DNA of 64,000 bases from Peptoniphilus senegalensis JC140 (GCF_000321025.1 NZ_HE610717.1:277443-341442), one strand, 5' to 3'. Positions 47,636 through 56,857 are shown, numbered from the stretch's first letter. The notes: generated by a model from the sequence alone, not told the origin. Numbers and translations are program-made.

Positions 47636-48251
47636 ATGATTATATCAAATATAATTTTTGACAAAAAAAATTCCATATCATTTTTGATAATGGAGAAAAA
47701 ATTGAAATTTCCGAAGAAACCCTTATAGAATTTGGTCTTTATAAGGGACAAGAAGTTGAAGATGAAATTATTGATAAATTAAAGTTTGAAGATGAAAAAT
47801 CAAATGCACTTCTATTATCTTATAAATTTTTACAAAGAAATAAAACAGAAAAGCAACTCATTGATTACTTGTTTAAAAATAAAGTGAAACGAGAAATCAT
47901 GGACATTATCATTCCTATTTTAAATGAAAAAAATATTTGAATGATGAAGATTATGCAAGGCGCTACTTATATGATGCAATGAATATAAATCGTTACGGAA
48001 AAATAAAAATCATTTATATGCTTAGGTCTAAGGGAATTAAAAATGACATAATAGAAAAAGTGATGACAGATTACGATTATGAACTTGAATATCTAAATGC
48101 AGAAGAACTTCTTAGAAAAAAATTAGAGAGGAATGAAAAGGATCCTAAAAAAATAAATTCTGCAAAAAAATATTTGCAGGGTCGAGGCTTTGAATTTGAA
48201 ATTATAAATTTTGCAGTAGAAAATTATCTAAGTGAGAATTCAAATGATTAG
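47636..48251 (+). pseudogene. recX: recX (RecA regulator) with two poly-A frameshifts
   Basis: ATG 47636 follows GGTGAT. The product starts MIISNIIFDKK and the frame breaks in a run of eight A (about 47673-47680). One extra A gives FHIIFDNGEKIEISEE and an open frame with helical RecX repeats up to a run of seven A (about 47927-47933). One more A there gives NEKKYLNDEDYARRY, a classic RecX motif, and continues to TAG 48251. Restored length is about 205 residues, normal for RecX, which limits RecA filaments. Both breaks are single-A losses in homopolymers, so either sequencing error or switchable slippage; as written, no full-length RecX is made. Confidence 0.8.
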
Positions 48252-48567
48252 TTATGTATATATTTTAAAATGCAGTGACGGAAGCCTATACACTGGCTAC
48301 ACTAATGACTTAGAAAAAAGACTTAATGCCCACAATTCTGGCATAGCATCAAAATATACTGCTTCTAGGCTTCCTCTTGTAATTGTATTTAGTGAAGCGT
48401 GTAAAGACAAATCTGATGCATTAAAAAAAGAATATTTTATAAAAACTTTAAATCGTTCTAATAAAATTAAATTAATCAATAAAAAATTATCCCTTCAAGA
48501 CTTGTATGATGATTATTTATTAAAGAAATTAAATTCTAAGAAAAAGAAAAAAACTGATCCAAGTTAA
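48244..48567 (+). CDS. yazA: GIY-YIG nuclease superfamily protein (YazA/UPF0213)
   Basis: About 107 residues. The single GIY-YIG domain shows YVYILKCSDGSLYTGYTND, then LEKRLNAHN and the Glu-containing KKEYFIKTL. ATG 48244 overlaps the recX end by 8 bp. In B. subtilis the homologue yazA lies between yabB and yabC (rsmI); here those two genes are on the other strand 3-4 kb away. Nuclease substrate unknown. Confidence 0.9.
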   Translation: MISYVYILKCSDGSLYTGYTNDLEKRLNAHNSGIASKYTASRLPLVIVFSEACKDKSDALKKEYFIKTLNRSNKIKLINKKLSLQDLYDDYLLKKLNSKKKKKTDPS

Positions 48568-48593
48568 TTTTACTGAATCAGTTTTATTTTTTT
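48550..48593. terminator. Bidirectional terminator between yazA and herA
   Basis: AAAACTGAT (48550-48558) pairs with ATCAGTTTT (48577-48585) across an 18-base loop region and is followed by ATTTTTTT on the plus strand. It overlaps the yazA stop. Confidence 0.7.
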
Positions 48594-50424
48594 ATTTAAT
48601 TTTATACATTTCTGTCAAAAAATTGTCTTCCTTTTCTATGAAGTCTCTCTCGCACAATTTATCCAACTTATTTTTAAATTCATCATAGGATAAGTTTTCT
48701 CCAGATTTTTTATTGTAATTCATCAAAACAAGACTTAAATTTGATGCATCAATTGGAAATAAATCCTTTGTGTCCATAAAAAACTTTTCAAACTCTTCAT
48801 TGTCATGATCTTCAAGTTCATCAAAAGGATTTTCTGTGTGAGGAGAAACTGTATTTGCCGCCCTAATTCTTACAAAGGATGTTCTTCCTTTTTTTGCAGA
48901 GGAAATAAATACATCTCCCGAACTCAAATATGGAAGTCTCTTTGTTTCGTCTATAGAAAGATCAGTTTCCTCTTTTATTGTATCAATGTCAGATGCCCTT
49001 ACAGTTCTAAAAATTAATTTTGTGTTTAGTTGAGCAGTAATAGTCTCATCTAATAAAGTTGGTCTCTGCGTTGCAAGGATTAAAAATACTCCATACTTTC
49101 TTCCTTCTTGTGAAATTTCACGCAAGATGCTTTTTGACGGTGTATCAAAACCCTTTGGTGCAAAATTATGTGCCTCGTCTGTAATAATTACAAAGGGAGG
49201 AAAATAATCGACTTTTGTATTATTTCTGTAAAGCTCGTCTCTATATTCCTTTCTGAGATAATATAATTTTGCCAAAAGATAAGTGGAAAATACATTTATC
49301 ATTCTCGTTGAACCTTGGAGGACAACTAATTTTCTTCTCTTCAATAAATCTAAAAGTTCGTCAATATTATGTGAAAAAATTCCTTCATTTTGAAGATTTA
49401 TTAATCTCCACAAAACTCCACGAACGCTCATAGAATTGCAAGTCTTGTCATATCTTTCGTAGACATCAAGAACTTCTTCAAGCCTATTTTTCTTACTTTG
49501 GTCTGGCTCTGCTGCAATTTCTGCTATTATTTTATCTCTCGAACCAATTTCTTGTCCCTCCAAAAGCATATCTAATTTGTTTTTAAAAGACTCAAAACTC
49601 GAACCCTTGGCTAACATTACATCAATAACATTGTTCATTGAATCTGTAAGAGGCGATGCTGCATTTAAAAGATTTTTTAAGTCTCTCTTTTGCAATTCCT
49701 GAAATTTTATTCCTGTGTGGATACCAATCTCAAGACACTTGAAATTGTCGCTATAATTTTTATTAGAAATTTCAGAATTATTTGAAAAATCCATTTCATA
49801 ATGAGGGTCCATTACTATGGCAGGCACACCCATTTCCATTAATTCCTCTAAAACAACTCTAAGTCCAAAGGACTTACCAGAACCTGAACCTCCAAAGACT
49901 CCAATGTGTGGATATTGGTGCATTGACTTGTAATCAAATAAATAGGGTAGCTCCCTTTGTTTTAAATATTCATTGTTTTCAAAGGTGCTAAATAAATTTT
50001 TGTAAATATCATCCATGCCTCTTGCTATGTTATCAGTATTCTTTATTGAGCCTAGAATTAATGAATTATTTGGCTTATTATCTATTAACAAATTTTTAAT
50101 TTCATTAAATTTTGGGGGCCTCAAATCACTTCCAGTTAGAGGTGGATATAGTAACTCTTCAAAAAATCTAAGTTTAGCAACATAAACTGTCTCATCACCA
50201 ACATCATAACCCATAGAACCAAGAGAAGAGAGAACATCACTGTCAATAAAATCTCCACCAATATCAAGAGGAATAAATCTGTTAAAAGTTTTTGAATCTA
50301 CAACTTCTCCAATAATATCGCCCTGAACTGGATCTCCAACTATTAAAAACTCATTGTTTCTAAAATTCTTTTCTTTTGAGCCAATATATACTTCCCTTGT
50401 GGTAGTAACTCCAAGTACCTTCAT
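48592..50424 (-). CDS. herA: HerA-type hexameric DNA translocase/helicase
   Basis: 610 residues. An N-terminal HAS-barrel (about 1-110) precedes a DUF87 FtsK/HerA ATPase core with Walker A GGSGSGKS (178-185), Walker B ITDEAHNF (414-421), the ATQRP sensor motif and the RTVRASD arginine-finger region. A helical insertion lies at about 240-340. In archaea HerA drives the NurA nuclease in DNA end resection. The gene directly follows nurA (8-bp gap, GGAGG site), so the pair is co-expressed. No membrane segments, unlike FtsK. Confidence 0.92.
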   Translation of the reverse strand: MKVLGVTTTREVYIGSKEKNFRNNEFLIVGDPVQGDIIGEVVDSKTFNRFIPLDIGGDFIDSDVLSSLGSMGYDVGDETVYVAKLRFFEELLYPPLTGSDLRPPKFNEIKNLLIDNKPNNSLILGSIKNTDNIARGMDDIYKNLFSTFENNEYLKQRELPYLFDYKSMHQYPHIGVFGGSGSGKSFGLRVVLEELMEMGVPAIVMDPHYEMDFSNNSEISNKNYSDNFKCLEIGIHTGIKFQELQKRDLKNLLNAASPLTDSMNNVIDVMLAKGSSFESFKNKLDMLLEGQEIGSRDKIIAEIAAEPDQSKKNRLEEVLDVYERYDKTCNSMSVRGVLWRLINLQNEGIFSHNIDELLDLLKRRKLVVLQGSTRMINVFSTYLLAKLYYLRKEYRDELYRNNTKVDYFPPFVIITDEAHNFAPKGFDTPSKSILREISQEGRKYGVFLILATQRPTLLDETITAQLNTKLIFRTVRASDIDTIKEETDLSIDETKRLPYLSSGDVFISSAKKGRTSFVRIRAANTVSPHTENPFDELEDHDNEEFEKFFMDTKDLFPIDASNLSLVLMNYNKKSGENLSYDEFKNKLDKLCERDFIEKEDNFLTEMYKIK

Positions 50425-50432
50425 TTTTCCTC

Positions 50433-51377
50433 CTATAAAGTTCTTTTATCTCTCTCAGAAATAAAAAATCTCTCGTAAACATCTCTATCTAAGTATTCTT
50501 CTAAAAGCATTTTTAAAATTTCATCTGTAATTTTTACATCCTTGTCAACTATATCAAGCCAAAATGGAACTCCCCTTGATGACATAGGCGTAAGTGTATA
50601 AATTAAACTACAAATTTCTTCAAGATATTCCTCTTGCGTATCTAAAATGTCCACTCCAACAGCTCCAGGAAATTTCGAAGTCCTCATAAAGGCAGAAGAA
50701 AATCCTTCCCCCATTCCATCCTTGATAAACTTTTTATTTATTTCATTTTTTATTAAAATAGCTTCCCCAGTTTTTAATCTATTAAATAAAATTTCTCTGT
50801 CATAAATACTTTCGTTAATTTCAAGACTTCTTGATATGACATTAGTCTTTATATCCTTTATAACTCCAAATAGAATTATATTTTTCTTCTCACAACTTTC
50901 ACGAAGCTCTTTAAATAAATCAAGGCAGTTGATTTTATATCTTATAAATCCACCATCCATCATCAAATAATCAAAATCATATTTATCAATATATTCTAGT
51001 GCCGTCTCAATTTCTATTGTTGCCAAAAGTTTTTGTGAAAGATTTTGCTCATCATAAAGTGAATTAAGAGTCGGTGTATAGACATTAGTTTTATATACTT
51101 CATTACCATCAGTTGACTTAGCAAGCCCCTGAAAAATTTCTATGAAATGTGGAAAGGCTCCTCCAGCTCTATTATTAGAGCCGTCAACACCAACTGTCTT
51201 TTTATATTTAGAGATTTTTTCTTTTGGGAATTTTTCCATTTCTATAATTTTTCCAACTTCACTATTTATTTTATGTCGAAAATCTTTGTTGTTTAATTTA
51301 AAAACAAAATCGTACTTATCTTTTAGATTTATATTTATATTTTTTATTTGTCCTTCAAGTTCATCTAAATTTATCAT
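50433..51377 (-). CDS. nurA: NurA-domain DNA nuclease
   Basis: 314 residues. NurA family features in order: VGVDGS (63-67, catalytic Asp), LMMDGGFI (second acidic motif, D141), GVIKD (171-175) and a late PFWLDIVD motif, then a basic C-terminus. NurA is a 5'-3' exo/endonuclease that works inside the HerA ring. The start ATG overlaps the rsmI stop as ATGA. The gene is part of a housekeeping run rather than a defence island. I am confident of the family because of its HerA partner; activity is inferred. Confidence 0.87.
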   Translation of the reverse strand: MINLDELEGQIKNININLKDKYDFVFKLNNKDFRHKINSEVGKIIEMEKFPKEKISKYKKTVGVDGSNNRAGGAFPHFIEIFQGLAKSTDGNEVYKTNVYTPTLNSLYDEQNLSQKLLATIEIETALEYIDKYDFDYLMMDGGFIRYKINCLDLFKELRESCEKKNIILFGVIKDIKTNVISRSLEINESIYDREILFNRLKTGEAILIKNEINKKFIKDGMGEGFSSAFMRTSKFPGAVGVDILDTQEEYLEEICSLIYTLTPMSSRGVPFWLDIVDKDVKITDEILKMLLEEYLDRDVYERFFISERDKRTL

Positions 51378-52168
51378 AAATCCAAACTCTCCTTGTAAAC
51401 ATCGTTCTTTGGAATATTATATTTTTTTGAAACTTCCTTAACAGCTTGAGATTTTTTAATTCCTTTTTTTAATTCTTCTTCCAAAAGTTTTCTTATATCA
51501 TAGGTTTCTTTTTCAAAGTTTCCCTCTAAGCAAATTACAAATTCGCCCTTATCTGTAATATCTTTTTCAAGAATTCTTGATGTCGTTGATCTAATAGTTT
51601 CTTCGAAAACTTTTGTAATTTCCCTTGATATAGTGATTTTTCTCTCTCCAAAAACTTCATAGACATCACTTAAAAAGTCCTTAATCCTGTGAGGGGCTTC
51701 ATAAAAAATCAGAGTGAATTTTAGCTCCTTTAAGCTTTCGAATTCTTTCTTTCTTGCAGATGATTTACTTGCTGTAAATCCATAAAAAAGAAAGTGTTCT
51801 GTATCAAGACCAGATAAAACTAAGGCAGTAAGAGCTGCATTGGCTCCAGGCAAAACTCTAAAATCAATATCTTCTTCGATTAATTTTTTAACGAGGATTG
51901 AGCCCGGATCACTTATGCCAGGCATTCCTGCATCAGTTACAAGAGCTATGTCTTTATCTTCTATATTTTCAATAATTTTTTCTGACATTTCAGCTTCGTT
52001 AAACTTATGATAAGTTCTAAGTTCAGCCTTTATGTCATAATGATTTAAAAGCTTTACTGTAACTCTTTTGTCCTCTGCAAAAATCATGTCTACTGACTTT
52101 AATATTTCAATTGTTCTTATCGTAATATCTCCTAGATTTCCAATAGGTGTTGGGCAAAAATAAATCAT
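51374..52168 (-). CDS. rsmI: 16S rRNA (cytidine-1402-2'-O)-methyltransferase
   Basis: 264 residues of the tetrapyrrole methylase fold. PTPIGNLGDITIR at the start, then FAEDKR, DAGMPGISDPG and FYEAPHRI are diagnostic. Methylates C1402 in the decoding centre. ATGA overlap with the preceding yabB-type gene. Confidence 0.95.
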   Translation of the reverse strand: MIYFCPTPIGNLGDITIRTIEILKSVDMIFAEDKRVTVKLLNHYDIKAELRTYHKFNEAEMSEKIIENIEDKDIALVTDAGMPGISDPGSILVKKLIEEDIDFRVLPGANAALTALVLSGLDTEHFLFYGFTASKSSARKKEFESLKELKFTLIFYEAPHRIKDFLSDVYEVFGERKITISREITKVFEETIRSTTSRILEKDITDKGEFVICLEGNFEKETYDIRKLLEEELKKGIKKSQAVKEVSKKYNIPKNDVYKESLDL

Positions 52169-52854
52169 AGTATTACCTCATTTCTATAAACTCTTTTCAT
52201 CTCATCACTATAATCAAATCCATCTCTTATGTAAAAATCTCTAAAATCATTGCCAAAGTTTGCCTGCTTTTTAGCAATAATTATTGATGTCTTTGATCTT
52301 TTATTAGTATTACCATGAATATTTATAATATTCTTAACCTTTAACCCAGTCATATTTATCTTATAAATCAGTTCTGCAAGTCTGTAAGTCGGATAAATTA
52401 TGTAAAGACTTCCAGAATTTTTGAGAAGATAATTAATTATCTTAATGCTACCTTCTATGTCAAAAAAATGCTTGGCTTCAATTGTATCAAACTTTATATT
52501 ATCAAAATCATAGTAAGGTGGATTAAAAATTACTGCATCAAAATAATTTGTGTCATAATAACTTTTTAAATTAAAAATATCTTCTTCCAATAAATTTATT
52601 TTAGCCTCTAATTTGTTAATATAAATGGACTTATTTAAGGTTTCCAAAACCTTTTTATTTTTATCTACTGCGTGAACTTCGTAAAATCTGTCACAAATTC
52701 TAAAAGATAAAATCCCATTGCCACAACCAAGATCTATTACTCTTTTACTTGATTTAACAAAAGAAGATAAAATCAAAGAGTCTGTTGTGTATTTAAACTC
52801 TTCCTCATCTTGAAAAATTATATAATTTGTTCCCGGAACTTTATCCTCTTTCAT
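52165..52854 (-). CDS. yabB: AdoMet-dependent N6-adenine methyltransferase (TrmN6/YabB-like)
   Basis: 229 residues. AdoMet motif I DLGCGNGILSF and the amino-methyltransferase motif FNPPYYDF identify an N6-adenine methylase of the tRNA1(Val) A37 TrmN6 group. Adjacent rsmI matches the B. subtilis yabB-yazA-rsmI neighbourhood. It overlaps capA as ATGA. Target not proven. Confidence 0.88.
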   Translation of the reverse strand: MKEDKVPGTNYIIFQDEEEFKYTTDSLILSSFVKSSKRVIDLGCGNGILSFRICDRFYEVHAVDKNKKVLETLNKSIYINKLEAKINLLEEDIFNLKSYYDTNYFDAVIFNPPYYDFDNIKFDTIEAKHFFDIEGSIKIINYLLKNSGSLYIIYPTYRLAELIYKINMTGLKVKNIINIHGNTNKRSKTSIIIAKKQANFGNDFRDFYIRDGFDYSDEMKRVYRNEVIL

Positions 52855-54026
52855 ATTTCACCCTTTAAAACTTTTAAAGCTTCCTTATATTTTTTATCGG
52901 CATTAGACTTTAGTTCACTACTTGTAACGTCACTTAATCTTCCACCTTTAATTAAATCTTGAAGCTTAACTAAATCGTAATTTAATCTTCCATTGTTCCA
53001 GTATCTATTAACATAAGTCGGATAAACGCCATATTCTTTTAATTTCGTTTCGCCACTTATATTATCCTTTTCAATAACTAATTTTATAAGTGCTCCAGTA
53101 TCTACGCCAGATTTTTTTAAATATTCAACCCTTTGATTTGAAAGAGCGTTTCCCATAGAATAAATAGTAAAATATTTTTTATCATTTTTTTCTTCCACTT
53201 CATATTTTTGCAATACATGGGGATGAGAACCTAAAATAATATCTGCTCCATATTCTTGAAGTTTTTCTTTTAAATAAATTTGCCTTTCACTTGGGACTAA
53301 TTGGTATTCATTGCCCCAATGTGGATAGACAATAACAATATCGGAATTGTCCTTTAAGTTTTCAATATCTGACTTCACATCTTGAGCAAAAGTATTTACA
53401 GAATACTCTTTACCTCTAATCAAAGAATCCATACCATTTAAAGTGTCTGTAAAGGAAATAAGTCCAATTTTTATACCATTTTTTTCGACAACAATTCCTT
53501 TCTCGCCATCTTCTGTGAGAGTACCAAAATTTTTCATACCACTTTCATTTATGTGAGAAATAGTTTCTCCTATTCCGTCAAGTCCCGTATCAAGTGCATG
53601 ATTATTGGCAGTTGAAAGAGCGTCAAAGCCAGCCTTCTTGAGTGAATAAATTGTTTCCTTCGGAAAATTAAAAAGAGGAAAACCAGATAGTTTTCTATTT
53701 GAATTTACAGAGCCCTCAAAGTTTGCAAGGGAAAGGTCAGCTTCATTGATATCAGAAGAAATATTATAAAAAATTGGCGTGAAATCATAGGAATCATTAT
53801 TTCTATAATTTTTTACAATTGGTTGATGAAAAATCATATCTCCCATAGCAAGAATTTTTACCTCTGACTTATCTTCTTTTTTTATTTTTTCAGTTTTTGA
53901 ATTTTTAGATATATTAACTTTATTTTCAACATTGTCAAAATTAAAATCCATAGTATAGGATATGTAAAGTCCCAGCGTCAAAATAAAAATAAGGGCAATT
54001 ATGAAAATATTTTTTATATTTTTCAA
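52851..54026 (-). CDS. CapA-family metallophosphatase-like exported protein
   Basis: 391 residues. An N-terminal membrane anchor (about 5-25) and linker lead to a PGA_cap/CapA calcineurin-like domain with AMGDMIFH, LANFEGSV, STANNHALDTG, VYPHWGNEY and LGSHPHVLQ. Homologues include poly-gamma-glutamate CapA, but no capB/capC genes are present, so capsule synthesis is not implied. The start is TTG 54026, overlapping the queH stop, with GAGGTG upstream. Confidence 0.85.
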   Translation of the reverse strand: MKNIKNIFIIALIFILTLGLYISYTMDFNFDNVENKVNISKNSKTEKIKKEDKSEVKILAMGDMIFHQPIVKNYRNNDSYDFTPIFYNISSDINEADLSLANFEGSVNSNRKLSGFPLFNFPKETIYSLKKAGFDALSTANNHALDTGLDGIGETISHINESGMKNFGTLTEDGEKGIVVEKNGIKIGLISFTDTLNGMDSLIRGKEYSVNTFAQDVKSDIENLKDNSDIVIVYPHWGNEYQLVPSERQIYLKEKLQEYGADIILGSHPHVLQKYEVEEKNDKKYFTIYSMGNALSNQRVEYLKKSGVDTGALIKLVIEKDNISGETKLKEYGVYPTYVNRYWNNGRLNYDLVKLQDLIKGGRLSDVTSSELKSNADKKYKEALKVLKGEI

Positions 54027-54634
54027 TCTTCACCTCTGCTAAATTCACAACCACAGTAATCTTGCCTATACATATTAAATTTATCAGTTAGCTCAACTGA
54101 TCTCCTAAATCCATTTTTCTTTTTAAAATCTGAAAATAAATAAGAAACTTTATACTCTTCTGACACAAATTTACCAAGTCTATTTAAAATCTGCGAATCC
54201 TTATGTGGCGAAATGGAAAGTGTTGTTGTAAAGTAGTCATAATTATTTTCTGCCGCATACTTTGCCGTTTCTTCAAGCCTTTGCCTATAACACCTAAAGC
54301 ATCTAGCTCCGCCTTCTTTATATTTTTCAAAACCTTTTATGTAAGATAAAAACTCATCATGATTGTATTTTATAATTTTAACATCAATTTTATCATTAAG
54401 TCCTAAATCTTTTACAAGTTGAATTTGTTCATCTGACCTTCTATAAAATTCATATTCCGTATCTATGTTTGGATTGTAATAAAATACATCAATGTCAAAA
54501 TAATCGCTTATTCTTTCTAAGACTGCAGAAGAACAAGGACCACAGCAAGAATGCAAAAGAAGTTTAGGCTTATCTCCTTCATTAATATTTTTTATAACCT
54601 TTTCCATTTCCAAATTGTAATTTATTTTATTCAA
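54023..54634 (-). CDS. queH: Epoxyqueuosine reductase QueH
   Basis: 203 residues of the DUF208 family, the non-QueG enzyme that reduces epoxyqueuosine to queuosine in tRNA. Iron-sulfur and active-site cysteines: HSCCGPCSS near the start, RCFRCYRQRL in the middle and YCGCEFS at the end. The start is TTG 54634 after AGGTGAT. Confidence 0.94.
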   Translation of the reverse strand: MNKINYNLEMEKVIKNINEGDKPKLLLHSCCGPCSSAVLERISDYFDIDVFYYNPNIDTEYEFYRRSDEQIQLVKDLGLNDKIDVKIIKYNHDEFLSYIKGFEKYKEGGARCFRCYRQRLEETAKYAAENNYDYFTTTLSISPHKDSQILNRLGKFVSEEYKVSYLFSDFKKKNGFRRSVELTDKFNMYRQDYCGCEFSRGED

Positions 54635-54644
54635 ATTATCACCT

Positions 54645-54669
54645 AAAAAATTAGACTAGTTTCCTAGTC
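54645..54669 (-). terminator. Terminator between lgt and queH
   Basis: Minus strand GACTAG (54669-54664) pairs with CTAGTC (54659-54654), loop GAAA, followed by a T tract. It partly separates yebC-deoC-lgt from the downstream genes. Confidence 0.75.
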
Positions 54670-54673
54670 CAAA

Positions 54674-55432
54674 TTATTTTGTATTCTTTTGTCTACTCTT
54701 AGCTATGAGTCTAATTGCTATCCCAAAAATTATAATGCCAATACTAACAATTTGAGATACTCTAAAGGCACCAATATAAAGTGAATCTGTCCTCATTCCT
54801 TCAATGAAAAATCTTGCTATACCGTAGACTATCATGTAAATAGAAATAAGCTGACCCTCAAATTTTTGTCTTTTTGAAAGATAAAAGTACAAAAACAAGA
54901 AAATTGAAAAATTCACAATTGATTCATAAAAAAATGTTGGATGAACCCTCTCGCCATCAACTAAGATAGCCCAAGGTACATTTGTTACTCCACCATGAGC
55001 TTCGCCATTAATATAATTTCCCCATCTGCCAATTGCTTGTGCAAGGGCAAGACCTGGTGCAACACAATCTGCTAAAGTCAAAAAATTTACTTTCTTGCGT
55101 CTGCAAAAAATATATACTGTAATACCACCAGCTATGATGCCGCCATAAATAGCAAGTCCGCCATTTCTTATGGCAAAAATTTCATTTAAGTGTTGGCTAT
55201 AATATTCCCACTCAAAAATAACATAATAGAGTCTTGCACCAAGAACGCCAATTAAAACAGAAAATAGAGAAACGTCAGTGGAAATATCCTTGTAAAGACC
55301 ATTTCTATAATTTTTCCTCTCAGCCATTTTTTCTGTAAAAAATATAGCTAAAAATACCCCAAGTGCGATTAAAATTCCGTACCATTTAACTTCTATTCCA
55401 AAAATTGTAAAGGCAACGGGATTTATTTTCAT
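54674..55432 (-). CDS. lgt: Prolipoprotein diacylglyceryl transferase
   Basis: 252 residues with about seven membrane helices. Transfers diacylglycerol from phosphatidylglycerol to lipobox Cys. Signature GRWGNYINGEAHGG plus GGLAIYGGIIAG. The start ATG overlaps the deoC stop as ATGA. It would process lipoproteins such as the one at 35956. Confidence 0.95.
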   Translation of the reverse strand: MKINPVAFTIFGIEVKWYGILIALGVFLAIFFTEKMAERKNYRNGLYKDISTDVSLFSVLIGVLGARLYYVIFEWEYYSQHLNEIFAIRNGGLAIYGGIIAGGITVYIFCRRKKVNFLTLADCVAPGLALAQAIGRWGNYINGEAHGGVTNVPWAILVDGERVHPTFFYESIVNFSIFLFLYFYLSKRQKFEGQLISIYMIVYGIARFFIEGMRTDSLYIGAFRVSQIVSIGIIIFGIAIRLIAKSRQKNTK

Positions 55433-56088
55433 AATGATTTACTCTCCTCATAAATTGCCACACCAGCAGATACACCAAGCCTATCAGCACCATTATTTAC
55501 CATTTCTATTGCTTTTTTATAATCTCTTATTCCACCACTTGCTTTTACTTTAACTCTATCTGAAACAGAATCTTTCATTAATTTAACATCTTCTGCATCT
55601 GCGCCTGAAGTTGAAAAACCAGTTGAAGTTTTTACAAAATCAGCCCTAGCTTTATCTGATAATTGGCAAGCTTTTTTTATTTCATCCTTAGTTAAAAGGC
55701 AGTTTTCTAAAATCACTTTTAAAATTGCATCCTTGTCGTGGCAGATTTTTGCAAGTTCAGCAATTTCATCTTCAACTTCGTCAAATTTCTTTGACTTCAT
55801 GTATCCAATGTTAATTACCATGTCAATTTCGTCTGCACCATTTTCAAGAGCATTTTTAGTTTCAAAAATTTTAGTTTCTTTTGTATTTGCTCCCAAAGGA
55901 AAACCAATTACAGTGCATACCTTAACATCAGTATCTTTTAACATTTCTGCACATTTTTTAACCCAAATAGGATTTACACAAACTGAACAAAAATTATATT
56001 CAATTGCTTCTTTAACAAGTTCTTCAATTTGTTTTTCAGTTGATTCTGCTTTTAAAAGTGTGTGGTCAATAAGTCTATTAATTTCCAT
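55429..56088 (-). CDS. deoC: Deoxyribose-phosphate aldolase
   Basis: 219 residues, standard length. Cleaves deoxyribose-5-phosphate to glyceraldehyde-3-phosphate and acetaldehyde. IDHTLLKAEST start, the Schiff-base Lys in FVKTSTGFS and the second Lys in VKASGGIR. ATG 56088 shares a base with the yebC stop (TAATG) and follows GGGAGAGA. Confidence 0.96.
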   Translation of the reverse strand: MEINRLIDHTLLKAESTEKQIEELVKEAIEYNFCSVCVNPIWVKKCAEMLKDTDVKVCTVIGFPLGANTKETKIFETKNALENGADEIDMVINIGYMKSKKFDEVEDEIAELAKICHDKDAILKVILENCLLTKDEIKKACQLSDKARADFVKTSTGFSTSGADAEDVKLMKDSVSDRVKVKASGGIRDYKKAIEMVNNGADRLGVSAGVAIYEESKSL

Positions 56089-56813
56089 TAATCTCTCTCC
56101 CATGAAGTGTAAACATCAGTTACATCATCATTGTCTTCTAAGGCATCAATTAATTTATCCATATTTTTAATATCTTCCTCATCAGTAAGCTCAGTTGTAG
56201 TTTGTGGGATGTAAGTTATTTCAGATTCTATAAAAGAATGCCCAGCATCTTCTAAAACTTTTCTAACTTCAATATAGTCTTCAGGAGATGTCACAATTTC
56301 GAAAGCTTCTCCCCTATCAATTACATCTTCTGCCCCTGCATCAATTGCAGTTAGCGTAAACTCATCTTCATCAAGTCCTTCTTTAAGAACTCCAAGAGAA
56401 CCCTTTTTATCAAACATAAAGGAAACACAACCAGGTTGTCCAAGATTTCCACTATACTTATCAAATAAATGCCTTACTTCTGGTGCAGTTCTATTTCTAT
56501 TGTCTGTCAAGCAACTTACCATTACGGCAACTCCGCCTGGACCATAACCTTCATATACAATTTCTTCAAAGTTATCGTCATTGTCACTGCCTCCAGCTTT
56601 TACAATTGCCCTATCAATATTATCATTAGGCATATTTTCAGCCTTAGCTTTATCAATAGCAACTTTAAGAGATGGGTTGTAATCTGGATCAAGTCCACCT
56701 TCTTTAGCCGCAACAGTTATTTGTCTAGCAAGTTTAGTAAAAATTTTACCTTTTTTTGCGTCTTCCTTACCTTTTTTATTTTTAATATTATTCCATTTAG
56801 AATGTCCTGACAT
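56088..56813 (-). CDS. yebC: YebC/PmpR-TACO1 family protein
   Basis: 241 residues. Starts [21 protein letters not shown], the family hallmark; [19 protein letters not shown] is in the middle. It was long annotated as a transcription regulator; more recent work on YebC/TACO1 proteins ties them to translation of proline-rich stretches. First gene of its operon, with a strong promoter and AAGGTG site. Confidence 0.94.
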   Translation of the reverse strand: MSGHSKWNNIKNKKGKEDAKKGKIFTKLARQITVAAKEGGLDPDYNPSLKVAIDKAKAENMPNDNIDRAIVKAGGSDNDDNFEEIVYEGYGPGGVAVMVSCLTDNRNRTAPEVRHLFDKYSGNLGQPGCVSFMFDKKGSLGVLKEGLDEDEFTLTAIDAGAEDVIDRGEAFEIVTSPEDYIEVRKVLEDAGHSFIESEITYIPQTTTELTDEEDIKNMDKLIDALEDNDDVTDVYTSWERD

Positions 56814-56857
56814 TTAATCACCTTTCTATATAAATCGCTATTTTTAGCATATTGATT

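Noticed and set aside
48592..51377. HerA-NurA as part of a phage-defence island
   Set aside because: Neighbours are rRNA/tRNA methylases, lgt, deoC and yebC in tight overlaps, with no transposase, toxin or restriction gene nearby.
52851..54026. CapA-like gene as evidence for a poly-gamma-glutamate capsule operon
   Set aside because: capB and capC are absent, and the family is widespread with other roles.
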